Made by a program: the position numbers and the translations under genes
Notes under the pieces: model-generated
What the model saw: the letters and a program-made list of their open reading frames with translations, nothing else
Databases searched by the model: none
What the model was told of the DNA's origin: nothing
From: Hymenobacter sp. ISL-91
Lineage (GTDB): Bacteria; Bacteroidota; Bacteroidia; Cytophagales; Hymenobacteraceae
DNA: 64,000 nt
Direction of reading: 5' to 3'
Assembly: GCF_018613725.1 (NCBI RefSeq)
Contig: NZ_JAGGPS010000027.1
Span: forward strand, 20,165-84,164
Shown here: positions 34,492 to 43,652 of the stretch, one piece after another
How positions within the stretch are numbered: the stretch's first letter is position 1
Layout: the number at the start of each line of letters is the position of its first letter

Positions 34492-34722
34492 GTTCTGCCC
34501 CTGAAACCCCACGTTACGAGTTCGATCTACCACGTTATGGGTTCAATTCGCTGCGTTGCGAGCTTGATTTGCCGCGTTGCGGATTCGAACGGCCATGTTA
34601 TAGGGTTGAATGACCGCGTTATGGGCTCAAACATCGGCGTTATGGGTCTGATTGGTCACGTTATGACCTCAAACGGCCGCGTTAAGGGTCCGAATGACCG
34701 CGTTGTTGCCTTGCTTATTGGC
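34492..34722. repeat. 21-bp periodic repeat array, 11 units
   Basis: GTT occurs at 34492, 34513, 34534, 34555, 34576, 34597, 34618, 34639, 34660, 34681 and 34702, an exact 21-base step over 11 units. The consensus is GTTATGGGTTCGAATGNCC followed by GC; the first and last units are more degenerate. There are no spacers. This fills the gap (34482-34784) between the TolC gene and the DUF1361 gene. The step is a multiple of three, so one frame stays open through the array, and it equals two turns of B-form DNA. Confidence 0.9.
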
Positions 34723-34784
34723 GGGACTGACTGTGCAGAGAAACGCGGCCGACCCCGACAGCCGGAATTTCCGTATTTGCGGGC

Positions 34785-35474
34785 ATGTCGATGTCGGTAA
34801 GCACATTCTCCCAAACCCAGCTGCGGCGGCGCCTGAATCTGCTGCTGGTACTGGGCCTGTCGTTGGCCCTGAGTGTGGCCCTGATTACTGGCCGGGTGCT
34901 GCTCACGCGCCAGCTCACGTTTGTGTTTCTGCTCTGGAACCTGTTTCTGGCCCTGGTGCCGTTTGGGCTGAGCACGATGCTGGGCCTGAGTGCCGGCCGG
35001 CTGCGGGCCCGGGTGCTGCTGCCGGTGGGTGCGGTCTGGCTGCTGTTTTTTCCCAACGCGCCCTACATCCTCACCGACCTGTTCCACCTGCACCCGCGCC
35101 CCGGCGTGCCCTACTGGTACGATCTGGCCCTGCTGCTGAGCTGCGCCTGGAACGGGCTGATGCTGGCCTACGCCTCCTTGCTCGATATGCAGCAGCTCGT
35201 AACGCGCCGGCTGGGGGTGCTGAGTGGCTGGGGCTTTGCTGCGCTGGCGCTGCTACTCAGCAGCTTCGGTATTTACCTGGGCCGCTACCTGCGCTTCAAC
35301 AGCTGGGACGTGCTTACCAACCCCATCAGCCTGTTCTACGATATCCTCACCCGCCTGCTGCACCCGCGTGCCTACCTCGGCACCTGGGGCGTTACGCTGC
35401 TCTACGGCCTGTTTCTGCTACTCGGCTACGCCACCGTGCGGTTATTAGATAGGGTGCAGGATAGGGAGGATTAG
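34785..35474 (+). CDS. DUF1361 integral membrane protein
   Basis: The 229-residue protein has about seven hydrophobic helices. The hallmark 'LFFPNAPYILTDLFHL' followed by the segment WYDLALLLSCAWNGL identifies DUF1361, a membrane family of unknown role. A second conserved part reads 'SSFGIYLGRYLRFNSWDVL'. The start could be Met1 or Met3. It begins about 60 bases after the repeat array, so the array may lie in its promoter or leader. The stop overlaps the stop of the Mrr-like gene on the other strand by four bases. Confidence 0.9.
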   Translation: MSMSVSTFSQTQLRRRLNLLLVLGLSLALSVALITGRVLLTRQLTFVFLLWNLFLALVPFGLSTMLGLSAGRLRARVLLPVGAVWLLFFPNAPYILTDLFHLHPRPGVPYWYDLALLLSCAWNGLMLAYASLLDMQQLVTRRLGVLSGWGFAALALLLSSFGIYLGRYLRFNSWDVLTNPISLFYDILTRLLHPRAYLGTWGVTLLYGLFLLLGYATVRLLDRVQDRED

Positions 35475-36349
35475 AGATTAAGAAACCAGTCCGTTTTCAC
35501 GGATACAGATTCTATCATTTCAACGGTGACACCTAGCTTCAGCTCTTTCAGTTTATCACATAGCAGCTCTCCATCAATCAGGTCAATTGGTGGTGCTCCA
35601 TCACGCGTGGCTTCCTTCGTGGCATCCCGGGTAAAATTGCCAGTTGTAATGAACAGCCCTTTATCAGAACGGCCTTGCATCGCCCCGCGAAAATCCCTTA
35701 TCTGGCTGGATGAAATAGAGCCTCTGTAGCGCTTACATTGAAAAATTACATGAAAGCTAAGCAGGCCGCTCATGCGTACTATCCCTTTTCCATCGATACC
35801 GCCGTCGCCGGTTTTTCCAGTTACTTCGACCTGAACAAAGCCGCTTTCCCGCAAAATGCGTTTGGCCAACCTCTCAAAAGCATCAGGTGAAATAGTTAGC
35901 AGTGTTGAGAGTAATTTCTCCCGCCAAGTAGCCACTTCTTCTGATTCTTCGGCAGCGTAGGACTCTTGGGCTGGTGAGGAATCTATGGGATTATTTGTTT
36001 TCGTTATCAAGCGGTTAGCCCTAGATTCGGTTCGAATGTCCCGAACCAGCTTATTTACGTCTACTGCTTGAATGTTTATATCCTTGGAAACTAAAGCCCA
36101 TACCTTCCGGGCAGAATTTTCGATGAGGCCTGCTTTACCCAAGTAGGTTCTGGCCCACGCTAATCGATACTCCACTTCAGTGCGCCCATTAGTGCCATGT
36201 GGTAGTTGGAGCTGCGTATCAGATAGTTTGAGGTCCGTATAAACTTGCTCGTTTATCTCTTCAATAGTGCCTGAGCCACCTAACTGTAGCAAAGCTTGTA
36301 GTACAGGCTTCATAAGCTTGTTATAAGTAGGCAGTTGAGCAATAGACAT
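35471..36349 (-). CDS. Mrr-type restriction endonuclease
   Basis: The 292-residue protein has an N-terminal winged-helix Mrr_N domain (about 8-90, with GRTEVEYRLAWARTYLGKAG) and a C-terminal Mrr catalytic domain (about 150-270). The catalytic pieces are DAFERLAKRILRESGF, the TGKTGDGGIDGKG loop (Asp182/186) and QCKRY (204-208). Such enzymes cut foreign, often methylated, DNA without a partner methylase (type IV). None is seen nearby. The gene is more AT-rich than its neighbours, which suggests transfer. I use ATG 36349, before MSIAQLP; the open frame upstream is antisense to dgt. Confidence 0.93.
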   Translation of the reverse strand: MSIAQLPTYNKLMKPVLQALLQLGGSGTIEEINEQVYTDLKLSDTQLQLPHGTNGRTEVEYRLAWARTYLGKAGLIENSARKVWALVSKDINIQAVDVNKLVRDIRTESRANRLITKTNNPIDSSPAQESYAAEESEEVATWREKLLSTLLTISPDAFERLAKRILRESGFVQVEVTGKTGDGGIDGKGIVRMSGLLSFHVIFQCKRYRGSISSSQIRDFRGAMQGRSDKGLFITTGNFTRDATKEATRDGAPPIDLIDGELLCDKLKELKLGVTVEMIESVSVKTDWFLNL

Positions 36350-36463
36350 AATGAGAGAATAAGGGAGCTGGCGAAATTGAATCTGCTGCCAAAATAGTGC
36401 TTTAACCTTTACATTGAGCCAAAAATGCTCCACCTCACGCCTCCCGACGAAAACGCCCCCACC

Positions 36464-37846
36464 ATGCGCTGGGGCCAGCTGCTGAGCCGCCGCCGCTACC
36501 CCGAGCAGCCGCAGCTGCACGTTGTGAGCGAGGCCGCGCCGGTGCGCGGGGCCTTCGTGGCCGACTACGACCGGGTGGTGTTCAGCTCGGCCTTCCGGCG
36601 GCTGCAGCGTAAAACCCAGGTCATGCCCCTGCCCGAAACCGATTTCGTGCACACCCGCCTCACGCACTCGCTCGAAACGGCCTGCGTGGGCCGTTCGCTC
36701 GGCCGCCTGGGGGGCCGGCTGCTGCTCGAAGAAACTGCGGGCCTAGCCGATGAGTTGCCCCACCTCGATTCGGATTTCGGCGATATTGTGGCCGCCGCCT
36801 GCCTGGCCCACGACATCGGCAACCCACCCTTCGGCCACTCGGGCGAAGATGCCATTTCGGCTTACTTCCGCAGCAGCGCCGCCGAGCCCTTTGTGCGCAT
36901 GCTCAGCGAGGCCCAACGCGCCGATTTGCAGCATTTTGAGGGCAACGCGGCCGGCTTCCGGGTGCTCACCCACACCTACGCGGCCCACAGCAGCGGCTCG
37001 GCCGGCCTGGGCCTCACGTACGCCACGCTGGGCGCGTTCAGCAAGTACCCGCGCGCTTCGGTGGTACCCGAGCAGGCCCTCACGCAGAGCATCAGTGAAA
37101 AGAAATACGGTTACTTCCAGACGGAGGCCGTCCGTTTTGAGGAGGTGGCCCGCGAACTGGGCCTGCTGCCCAAACCAGCCGATGCGGCGGCCGCCGGCTT
37201 TTACCACCGCCACCCGCTGGCCTTTCTGGTCGAAGCCGCCGACGACATCTGCTACCGCATTATTGACTTTGAAGACGGCTTGAAGCTGGGCCTGATTCCG
37301 TGCGAAAAAGGGCTGGCGCTGCTGCGCGATATGCTGGGCGACGCGCCCACCCGCCGCGGCTCGGTGCAGTGGCGCGACTGGCGCGAGGAGCTGGGCTACC
37401 TGCGCGCCCGCCTCATCAACCAGCTCGTGCAGCAAACCGCCCGCCGCTTCGCCGACCGCGCCCCCGCGCTGCTGCGCGGCCACCTCGACGAGCCGCTGGT
37501 ACACAAGCTCGACTGCTGGGAGCAGTTGCAGGAAGTGCACCGCCTCACCGTGGAGCACCTTTACCAGAGCCGGCCGGTGCTCGAAATTGAAGCCGCCGGC
37601 TTCGAAGTGCTCGGTGGGCTGCTCGATGCGTTTCTGGCCGCTACCTTCGACCCCCACGACAGTGCCCGCTCGCGTAAGCTGCGCCAGCTGCTACCCGGGC
37701 AGTTCTGCGCCATCGGCCCGCAACAGGATGCAGGCGCGTATGAGCAGATTATCCTGCTCACCGACTACATCGGTGGCCTTACTGACCAGAACGCGTTGAG
37801 CCTGTTTCGTACCATCTGGGGCATCGATCTGCCCAAAGGTTTCTAG
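36464..37846 (+). CDS. dgt: deoxyguanosinetriphosphate triphosphohydrolase
   Basis: This HD-domain enzyme splits dGTP to deoxyguanosine and tripolyphosphate in the cytoplasm. The family opens with a Trp-x-x-Leu-Leu segment, matching MRWGQLLSRRRYPEQP at 36464, so I prefer this ATG over 36425. Motifs include SSAFRRLQRKTQV, 'DFVHTRLTHSLET' with the first His, CLAHDIGNPPFGHSGEDAI with the HD pair, and 'FLVEAADDICYRIIDFEDG' with the last metal Asp. Length, about 460 residues, is normal. It is divergent from the Mrr gene. Confidence 0.94.
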   Translation: MRWGQLLSRRRYPEQPQLHVVSEAAPVRGAFVADYDRVVFSSAFRRLQRKTQVMPLPETDFVHTRLTHSLETACVGRSLGRLGGRLLLEETAGLADELPHLDSDFGDIVAAACLAHDIGNPPFGHSGEDAISAYFRSSAAEPFVRMLSEAQRADLQHFEGNAAGFRVLTHTYAAHSSGSAGLGLTYATLGAFSKYPRASVVPEQALTQSISEKKYGYFQTEAVRFEEVARELGLLPKPADAAAAGFYHRHPLAFLVEAADDICYRIIDFEDGLKLGLIPCEKGLALLRDMLGDAPTRRGSVQWRDWREELGYLRARLINQLVQQTARRFADRAPALLRGHLDEPLVHKLDCWEQLQEVHRLTVEHLYQSRPVLEIEAAGFEVLGGLLDAFLAATFDPHDSARSRKLRQLLPGQFCAIGPQQDAGAYEQIILLTDYIGGLTDQNALSLFRTIWGIDLPKGF

Positions 37847-37959
37847 CCACCAAAAAATGCCCTGTTAAGCCGTCCGTCGAGGCCCCGACCCTGGCAGCGC
37901 CAGACACCAGGGGCACAGCCAAGTCCCTAAGTCGCCAGTCAATATATTAGCGGCCTCAT

Positions 37960-40107
37960 ATGGCTGATGTGCATTTGAATCTGCGAATACAAGGGCTAGG
38001 CCGGCAGCTGTCTGCGCTGCTGGTTTTGGGGCTACTGCTGCTGGCGGGGCCGCTACAGGCCTCCGTGCCTAGCGCCCCGGTCGCCGCCATTGCCGCCGAC
38101 ACGATTCGGGTACAGCAACTCAACCAGCTGGCCTTCGAGTTGCGCTCCTCCAATCCGCGTCTGTCGCGCACCCGCTTCGAGGAGGCGGCCGCGCTGGCTA
38201 CCCGCTTGGGCTACGCGCCGGGCCAGGCGCAGGCCTGGCTGGGGCTGGGCTATTATTACCGTAAACGCAACGAGTACGCCCCGGCGCTGGCCTTTACCCG
38301 GCAGGCCGCCCGCGTTTTCCGGCAACAGCACGACACGCTCAACCTGATTGGCGTGGGCTACAACCTGAGCTATATTTACTTCGGGCAGGGAAACTACGCC
38401 CGCGCCCTGGCCAGTGCCCAACAAGGCCTCACGCAGGCCGAAAAGCTGCGCGACAGCAAATGGCTGGTGCTCACCAACGCGCAGCTGGGCTTTATCAGCA
38501 CGCAGCTCGGTGAGTACGGACAGGCCCTGGCTTACCTGGAGCAGAGCCGCACGCTGGCCCGCCAAACCAACGACAAAGGGGGCGTGGCCCAGAGCCTGCG
38601 CGGCCTCGGCGACTTGTACCAGGCCCAGGGCCAATGGACGCAGGCCCGCCACTATTACACCGAAGGGGCCATGCTGGCCCGTAGCCTCGGCGACAACCCC
38701 GGCCGTATTGTGCTGGAAGTGTACATAGCCGATATGGCCGAGCGCCAGGGCCGCTCGGCCGAGGCCCTGCGCTACGCCCGCCAGGCCCGCGCCGAGCTGC
38801 GCCGCCTCGATGTGGTGGGCTACCTGCCACTGGTCGATTTGGTGATGGCCCGCGCCCAGCTGCGCCTGCGCCGCCCCGATAGCGCCATTTACTACGGCCG
38901 GCCCGGCCTACTGGCCAGCCAGGAGCGAGGCGTGAAGGAGGATATCCGCGACGGCAGCCGGGTGCTGGCCGAGGCCAGCGCCCGGCTGGGCCGCTTCGCC
39001 GACGCTTACCGCTACCACCGCCTCTTTGCCGCCTACGACGACAGCCTCAGCAGCCGCGCCCTTATCCGGCGCACGGCGGCGCTGCAGTATAGTTTCGAGC
39101 TGCGGCAGCAGGAAGCCCGAATAGGAGAGCTAACGCGCACCACAGCCATGGTGCGCCGGCAAAACCAGCAACAGCGGTGGCTGCTGGGCGTGTCGGGAAT
39201 TGGGCTGATGCTGGTAACGGGGCTGAGTGTGGTGCTGGGGCGCAACTTTCGCCAGAAAAAGCGCGCCTACGAGCTATTGAGCCGCCAGCAGGCCGAGCTG
39301 GTAGCCACCCAGCGCCAGCTGGTGGCAGCCGAAAAATGGGCCTTTGTGGGGGAGCTGTCGGCCGGAATTGCGCACGAGCTGCAGAACCCGCTCAACTTCA
39401 TGAACCGGCTGGCCTTGGTCAGCAATGAGCTGCTGGAGCAGGAAGCGGCCGGGGCAGTAGGAGCGGGCGGGCCCGCTACCGGTGTTACTGATGAGCTGGG
39501 GCAGGAAATTATGAGCGGGCTACGGCGCAATCTGCACGAAATCAGCCAGCACGGGCAGCGCGCCTCCTCTATTATCAGCAGTATGCTGGCCCATGCCCGC
39601 ACCGGCGCCGTTGCCCTGCAGCCGACCAACCTCAACGCCCTGGTAGCCCGGCAGCTGCGGCTGGCCTACGAGGGCCGCCCCGATACGGCCCTGTTGCTAC
39701 CTGCCAACGTGCTGCACGCCCTGCTGGCCGACGACCTGCCCACGGTACCCCTGCTGGTGCCCGAAGTGGAGCGCGTACTACTCAACCTGTATACCAACGC
39801 CCTCTACGCGCTGGCCGACCGGGCGGCGCTGGCGGGACCCGGTTACGTTCCCGAACTGCGGGTCAGTACGGCGCTGCTGGCCGACCAAGTGCAGGTACGG
39901 GTGCGCGACAACGGTACCGGCATGAGCCCTGCCGTGCAGCAGCGCATCTTTCAGCCCTTCTTCACCACCAAGCCCGTGGGCGAAGGCACCGGCCTGGGTC
40001 TCTCGCTGGCCCACGACATTATCACCAAAGGCCACGGCGGTACGCTGTGTGTGGTTTCGGAAGAGGGCCACTTTACCGAATTCATCCTCACGTTGCCGCT
40101 GGGGTGA
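37960..40107 (+). CDS. TPR-containing sensor histidine kinase
   Basis: The 715-residue membrane sensor has a signal peptide or first helix (residues 14-34). Tetratricopeptide repeats follow through about residue 370 (for example QAWLGLGYYYRKRNEYAPAL and VGYNLSYIYFGQGNYARALA), then a membrane helix near 407-425 and a coiled coil. The kinase core has the H-box SAGIAHELQNPLNF with the phospho-His, N-box NLYTNALYAL, DNGTGM, the F-box segment FFTTKPVGEGTG, and GTGLGLSLA. The TPR domain faces the periplasm and presumably senses a ligand or protein. No response regulator lies beside it. Confidence 0.93.
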   Translation: MADVHLNLRIQGLGRQLSALLVLGLLLLAGPLQASVPSAPVAAIAADTIRVQQLNQLAFELRSSNPRLSRTRFEEAAALATRLGYAPGQAQAWLGLGYYYRKRNEYAPALAFTRQAARVFRQQHDTLNLIGVGYNLSYIYFGQGNYARALASAQQGLTQAEKLRDSKWLVLTNAQLGFISTQLGEYGQALAYLEQSRTLARQTNDKGGVAQSLRGLGDLYQAQGQWTQARHYYTEGAMLARSLGDNPGRIVLEVYIADMAERQGRSAEALRYARQARAELRRLDVVGYLPLVDLVMARAQLRLRRPDSAIYYGRPGLLASQERGVKEDIRDGSRVLAEASARLGRFADAYRYHRLFAAYDDSLSSRALIRRTAALQYSFELRQQEARIGELTRTTAMVRRQNQQQRWLLGVSGIGLMLVTGLSVVLGRNFRQKKRAYELLSRQQAELVATQRQLVAAEKWAFVGELSAGIAHELQNPLNFMNRLALVSNELLEQEAAGAVGAGGPATGVTDELGQEIMSGLRRNLHEISQHGQRASSIISSMLAHARTGAVALQPTNLNALVARQLRLAYEGRPDTALLLPANVLHALLADDLPTVPLLVPEVERVLLNLYTNALYALADRAALAGPGYVPELRVSTALLADQVQVRVRDNGTGMSPAVQQRIFQPFFTTKPVGEGTGLGLSLAHDIITKGHGGTLCVVSEEGHFTEFILTLPLG

Positions 40108-40140
40108 GGGGATGAAGAGGGCAGGGGGGAGGGGGAAATA

Positions 40141-40258
40141 ACGGTCATTCTGAGCGCAGCCAAAGAATCTCTGCCGCCAAAGTAGCCCTGTCGCTGGGAG
40201 TCAGTTTGGCGGTAGAGATTCTTCGACTTCGCCTCCGGCTTCGCTCAGAATGACCGTT
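40141..40258. repeat. dispersed palindrome, TCATTCTGAGCG family, copy 4
   Basis: The left arm 40141-40181 begins ACGGTCATTCTGAGCGCAGC. The right arm 40205-40257 matches it but carries a 12-base internal insertion (around 40227-40238) that repeats the CTTCG word. It lies between the kinase gene and the AsmA-like gene and ends 25 bases before the latter's stop. Confidence 0.85.
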
Positions 40259-40282
40259 CTTTTACCCCTATCACCTCATCAC

Positions 40283-43200
40283 TTAGTCTGCGAAAAAGCG
40301 CAGCAGGCGCTGGTACTTTTCCTGCACTTCGGCCTGTTGCTGGCGTTGCTGCTGCTTTTTAAACAGCTTCACTTTGTAACGGCTGCCGGGCTGCCGGTGC
40401 AGGTGCAAGTAGATGAGACCCCGGCTGCGGCGCTCCGTCGCCTCGCCGCTTCTGATGCGCTCAATGCGCTTGCGGTTGTTGCCGAACAGGGTTTGCAGCG
40501 GGCTAAGGCCTACAAACAAATTGGCGCGTCCATCGAGGCCATACTCGCCGGTTACCTGCATATCGGTCAGGTTGCTGCTCAGGTTGAGGCCCGGAATCAG
40601 TAGCTGGCCTTTGTCGAGCAGAAAATCGGCCTGCACCGGCTCGAAGAACAGGTGGCTGGTGCGGCGTGGGCTCAGCATCCGCAACGCCTGCATCAGCGCA
40701 TCTACTTCCAGCAGCTCCAGGTCTACCAAATCGGCCTGCACCAGCGCGCGGGTAGTAGCCAGGCGGGGCAGAAAAGTCTGGTCGAGGTCGGTGCGGATAG
40801 TCGCATCGGCCTGCATACGGCCCCGCACGTTGCCGGGGCCCAGCACATCGAGGCCCAGCGGAATGGCCAGCGCAAACAGCTGGGGCAGCTCTACGTTGCG
40901 CAGCTGCATGTGCGCCCGCAACGGGTGGTGGTGGGTGCCGGAGTCGGTGCGCATAACGCCGCGCAGGGTCAGCTCGCCCCCAAACGCCTGCACCGAGCAG
41001 CTTTCCAGGCGGGCCCGGCCGGCTTCGAGCGTAGTAAGCAGGTCGAAATTGGTGCCCCGCAGTACGCCGTAGTGCATGCGGTTGGCCGTTACGTGTACCT
41101 GCCCGGTGATGGTGCCATCCATAAACGGCGACGTGGGTCGGCCGGGCCGCAGACCACGCGCCGCCCGGCGCCCTGGCAAGCCGGCCCGGTGGGCAGCCCG
41201 GCCGGCCCGCGTCTCGCGGCCCGACTGCCTTGCATAGCTGTCATCGGGTGGTGGTACAGTGCCTAGGTCGGCCAGCAGCTTCAGGAAGCGCTGGACGTTC
41301 AGCGTATCGTAGTGCAACTCCACTATGGCGCGCGCCCGGTCCAGCCGGATGCCCGCCAGCGTTGCCTGCGCCCGGATGCTGCCCTGCCCGCCGGTATTGG
41401 TACGAAATGTAAGGTCAGGAATCTGAAAACCGGGCCCGGTTTTGTCGACATGAAAGCGCAGCTGGTGGAGGCTGCTGGCATCCGTCAGCTGTAGTTGGCC
41501 GATAGCCACATCGATGCGGCCGCTGGTAGCCAGCAGCATCTCGCGCAGCGTAGGGTCGGTGCTGCTCTGCCCCGGCGGGCGGCGGGGTGGGCGCGAGATT
41601 CGGGCCAGCAGCCGCGCGTAGCTCAGGTGGGGTACCGCTACTTTCAGGCGCACCTGTACCGGCTCGGAGCCCGGCTGGCTGGTAGACCAGCTTGCCTGCC
41701 CGCTCAACTTCCCATCCCATACTTGCACCTGCAGGTTGCGCAGGGCTACCCGATTGCCATCATGATGCACGGTGGCAGCCAACTCGCGCAGGGTATCGTC
41801 GGCCAGCACCAGCCGGGCACTGCGCAGCTGCACGCCTTCCAGGTGCAGGCCGGCCGGCAACATGGTCAGCATATCGGCTGCCTGGGCCGGACCGGTGTCG
41901 GCGTCGGTGGTGGTGGAAGCCGGCCTGCGGGTGGGGTGGCGCGGCGGAGCCAGCAGTCGCCGCAGCTCGGGCAGGCGCAGCTCATCCACGCTCAGCGAGC
42001 CGCTGATGCGGGTAGTGGGGTGCTGGCCGCTTACGTAGGCCAGCAGGTTGGTGGTTGTAGCGTTGGCCTGCAGCTGCATGCCGTTGAGCTGGCCGGTCAG
42101 GTTTTCCAGTTGCCAGAGGCTGTCGTTTAGCCGAACCTGTACATGGAGCGCGCGCATTCGGGCCTGCCGGTTCGGAATATCAAAAAAAGCGTTTTCCAGA
42201 CTCACAGTGCCTTTTACTGCCACCGGTAAAGGCAGCGGCCGCCGGCCCGGCCCGGGCCGCCGGGGCCGGAAGCTGGGCAGCCAGCCATCGAGTTCCAAAT
42301 CGAGGGCCGCCTCGCCGCTACGGGCCCGCCATAAGTCGGGCACTACTACGGCCGCCAGGGTTTGCAGCTCGGTGCGCCCCTGCACCCGGCCCTGCACCCG
42401 GGGCCGGGTAAAGTCGCGCACGGTCAGCCGGGCATCAAGCTGGCCGGCCGTCGAGTAGATGCGGCACTGCTCGAAGGTGAGGTAGGTGGAGCGCGAGTTG
42501 TGGTTCGGGCCGTTATCGAACACGCCGCGGGCATCCCAGCGCCGAATGCGGCGGGCAGGGTCGGGCCACTGCACCTGGGCGTCGCGCAGCTCGAAGCGCA
42601 GCACCGTGCGCGGCCGCACGGTAGGCCCGGTCAGGCCCCGGATGGTGTAGGCTATACGGGCGCGGCTGGGGCTGGTGGTCCCTTCGAGGTAGCGCTCCAG
42701 GTTGTTGGGCAGCGCCACCCGCAGCACTTTTAGTAGCGGCTGGTAGCCCCGAAAATGCAGGTTGAGGCGGGCCCCACGGGGTTCGCCCGGCCCGGCCCCG
42801 CGGTGCGTACCGCTGATGTGCACGGTGTCGCCGCTGAGCGTAGCCCGGGTGCGCCGAAACGTGCCTTCGCGCCGACTGAAATCATAGCCGTAGCGTACCT
42901 GGGCCACCACGGCCTCCTGCGAAAAAATTAGGCTGCGGCTGCTGCGCAGATAGTTGAGCCGGCCTTCCAGCCGGCCCCTTACCCGGGCCACGCCGCCGCG
43001 GGTGCGCACCGCCAGCCGCCCGTGCGTTACCCACGCCCCAAAACCGCTATGATGCAGCTCGTTGCGGTCGGAAACCCGCAGGTTCACGATAATCAGCGAG
43101 TCGAGGTCGAAATCGGGGGGCAGCTGGGGGCGGGTGCGGTGCGGCCCACGGCCCCGCAGGCCCCAGTCGTGGCCGGCCGAGTCGGTGAGCTGCCGGAACT

Positions 43201-43561
43201 CGGCGTTGTGCAGTGTCAGGCGCTGCACCTCAAAGCGGCCATACCAGAGCGGGCGGAGCGCCAAGCGCATATCGGCCCGGCCCACCCGCAGCACCTGCAC
43301 CGCCCGCCGCGCCGATGTATCGGTGAGCGACAAATGGTGCAGCGAGGCCGTCAGGTAAGGAAAATCGCGCAATAGCGAATAGTCCAGCTTCAGGGGCGCC
43401 AGCACCAAGTCGGAGTGGGCAGCCAAGCGCTGGCGCACCAGCTTCGTTACCCGCTGGTGCCCCCACTCGGAGTGCAGCGCCCACAGCCCCGCCCCCGCCA
43501 GCAGCAGCAGCCCCAGCACGAGGACGGCCAAAATGCGCAGCAGCAGGGAGAGAAAACGCAT
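40283..43561 (-). CDS. very large AsmA-like outer-envelope protein
   Basis: The 1092-residue protein has one N-terminal membrane helix (residues 10-28) and then a very long region of beta-strands to the C-terminus. Such AsmA/TamB-like proteins (AsmA-C type) are thought to bridge the envelope and carry phospholipids. Early pieces read 'HHLSLTDTSARRAVQVLRVG', the middle holds Pro/Arg-rich linkers (RPPRRPPGQS), and the C-terminal part has LLIPGLNLSSNLTDMQVTGEYG. No enzyme motif is present. The start at 43561 is directly followed upstream by a palindromic repeat. Confidence 0.85.
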   Translation of the reverse strand: MRFLSLLLRILAVLVLGLLLLAGAGLWALHSEWGHQRVTKLVRQRLAAHSDLVLAPLKLDYSLLRDFPYLTASLHHLSLTDTSARRAVQVLRVGRADMRLALRPLWYGRFEVQRLTLHNAEFRQLTDSAGHDWGLRGRGPHRTRPQLPPDFDLDSLIIVNLRVSDRNELHHSGFGAWVTHGRLAVRTRGGVARVRGRLEGRLNYLRSSRSLIFSQEAVVAQVRYGYDFSRREGTFRRTRATLSGDTVHISGTHRGAGPGEPRGARLNLHFRGYQPLLKVLRVALPNNLERYLEGTTSPSRARIAYTIRGLTGPTVRPRTVLRFELRDAQVQWPDPARRIRRWDARGVFDNGPNHNSRSTYLTFEQCRIYSTAGQLDARLTVRDFTRPRVQGRVQGRTELQTLAAVVVPDLWRARSGEAALDLELDGWLPSFRPRRPGPGRRPLPLPVAVKGTVSLENAFFDIPNRQARMRALHVQVRLNDSLWQLENLTGQLNGMQLQANATTTNLLAYVSGQHPTTRISGSLSVDELRLPELRRLLAPPRHPTRRPASTTTDADTGPAQAADMLTMLPAGLHLEGVQLRSARLVLADDTLRELAATVHHDGNRVALRNLQVQVWDGKLSGQASWSTSQPGSEPVQVRLKVAVPHLSYARLLARISRPPRRPPGQSSTDPTLREMLLATSGRIDVAIGQLQLTDASSLHQLRFHVDKTGPGFQIPDLTFRTNTGGQGSIRAQATLAGIRLDRARAIVELHYDTLNVQRFLKLLADLGTVPPPDDSYARQSGRETRAGRAAHRAGLPGRRAARGLRPGRPTSPFMDGTITGQVHVTANRMHYGVLRGTNFDLLTTLEAGRARLESCSVQAFGGELTLRGVMRTDSGTHHHPLRAHMQLRNVELPQLFALAIPLGLDVLGPGNVRGRMQADATIRTDLDQTFLPRLATTRALVQADLVDLELLEVDALMQALRMLSPRRTSHLFFEPVQADFLLDKGQLLIPGLNLSSNLTDMQVTGEYGLDGRANLFVGLSPLQTLFGNNRKRIERIRSGEATERRSRGLIYLHLHRQPGSRYKVKLFKKQQQRQQQAEVQEKYQRLLRFFAD

Positions 43562-43567
43562 AAGTGA

Positions 43568-43646
43568 AGCTTATAGCTGTTAGCTGAGAGCCGTTAGCTT
43601 TTTCGTTGAACGGAAGCTAACAGCAAGTAGCTCTCAGCCAATGGCT
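43568..43646. repeat. AGCTAACAGCT-type palindromic repeat, copy 2
   Basis: AGCTTATAGCTGTTAGCTGA (43568-43587 onward) pairs imperfectly with AAGCTAACAGCAAGTAGCTC (43614-43633 onward). It lies between the AsmA-like start and the end of the deaminase gene. Confidence 0.7.
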
Positions 43647-43652
43647 CAGACA

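Noticed and set aside
34510..34600. tRNA T-arm-like words (GGTTCAATTC, GATTCGAAC)
   Set aside because: They recur every 21 bases as part of the array and there is no acceptor stem or anticodon arm around them.
34492..34722. CRISPR array
   Set aside because: There are no spacers between units, units are only 21 bases and diverged, and no cas gene is near.
34366..34800. 144-residue frame running through the 21-bp array
   Set aside because: Its first 40 codons overlap the TolC gene out of frame. A repeat peptide is possible but there is no start of its own and no evidence of translation, so I list only the DNA repeat.
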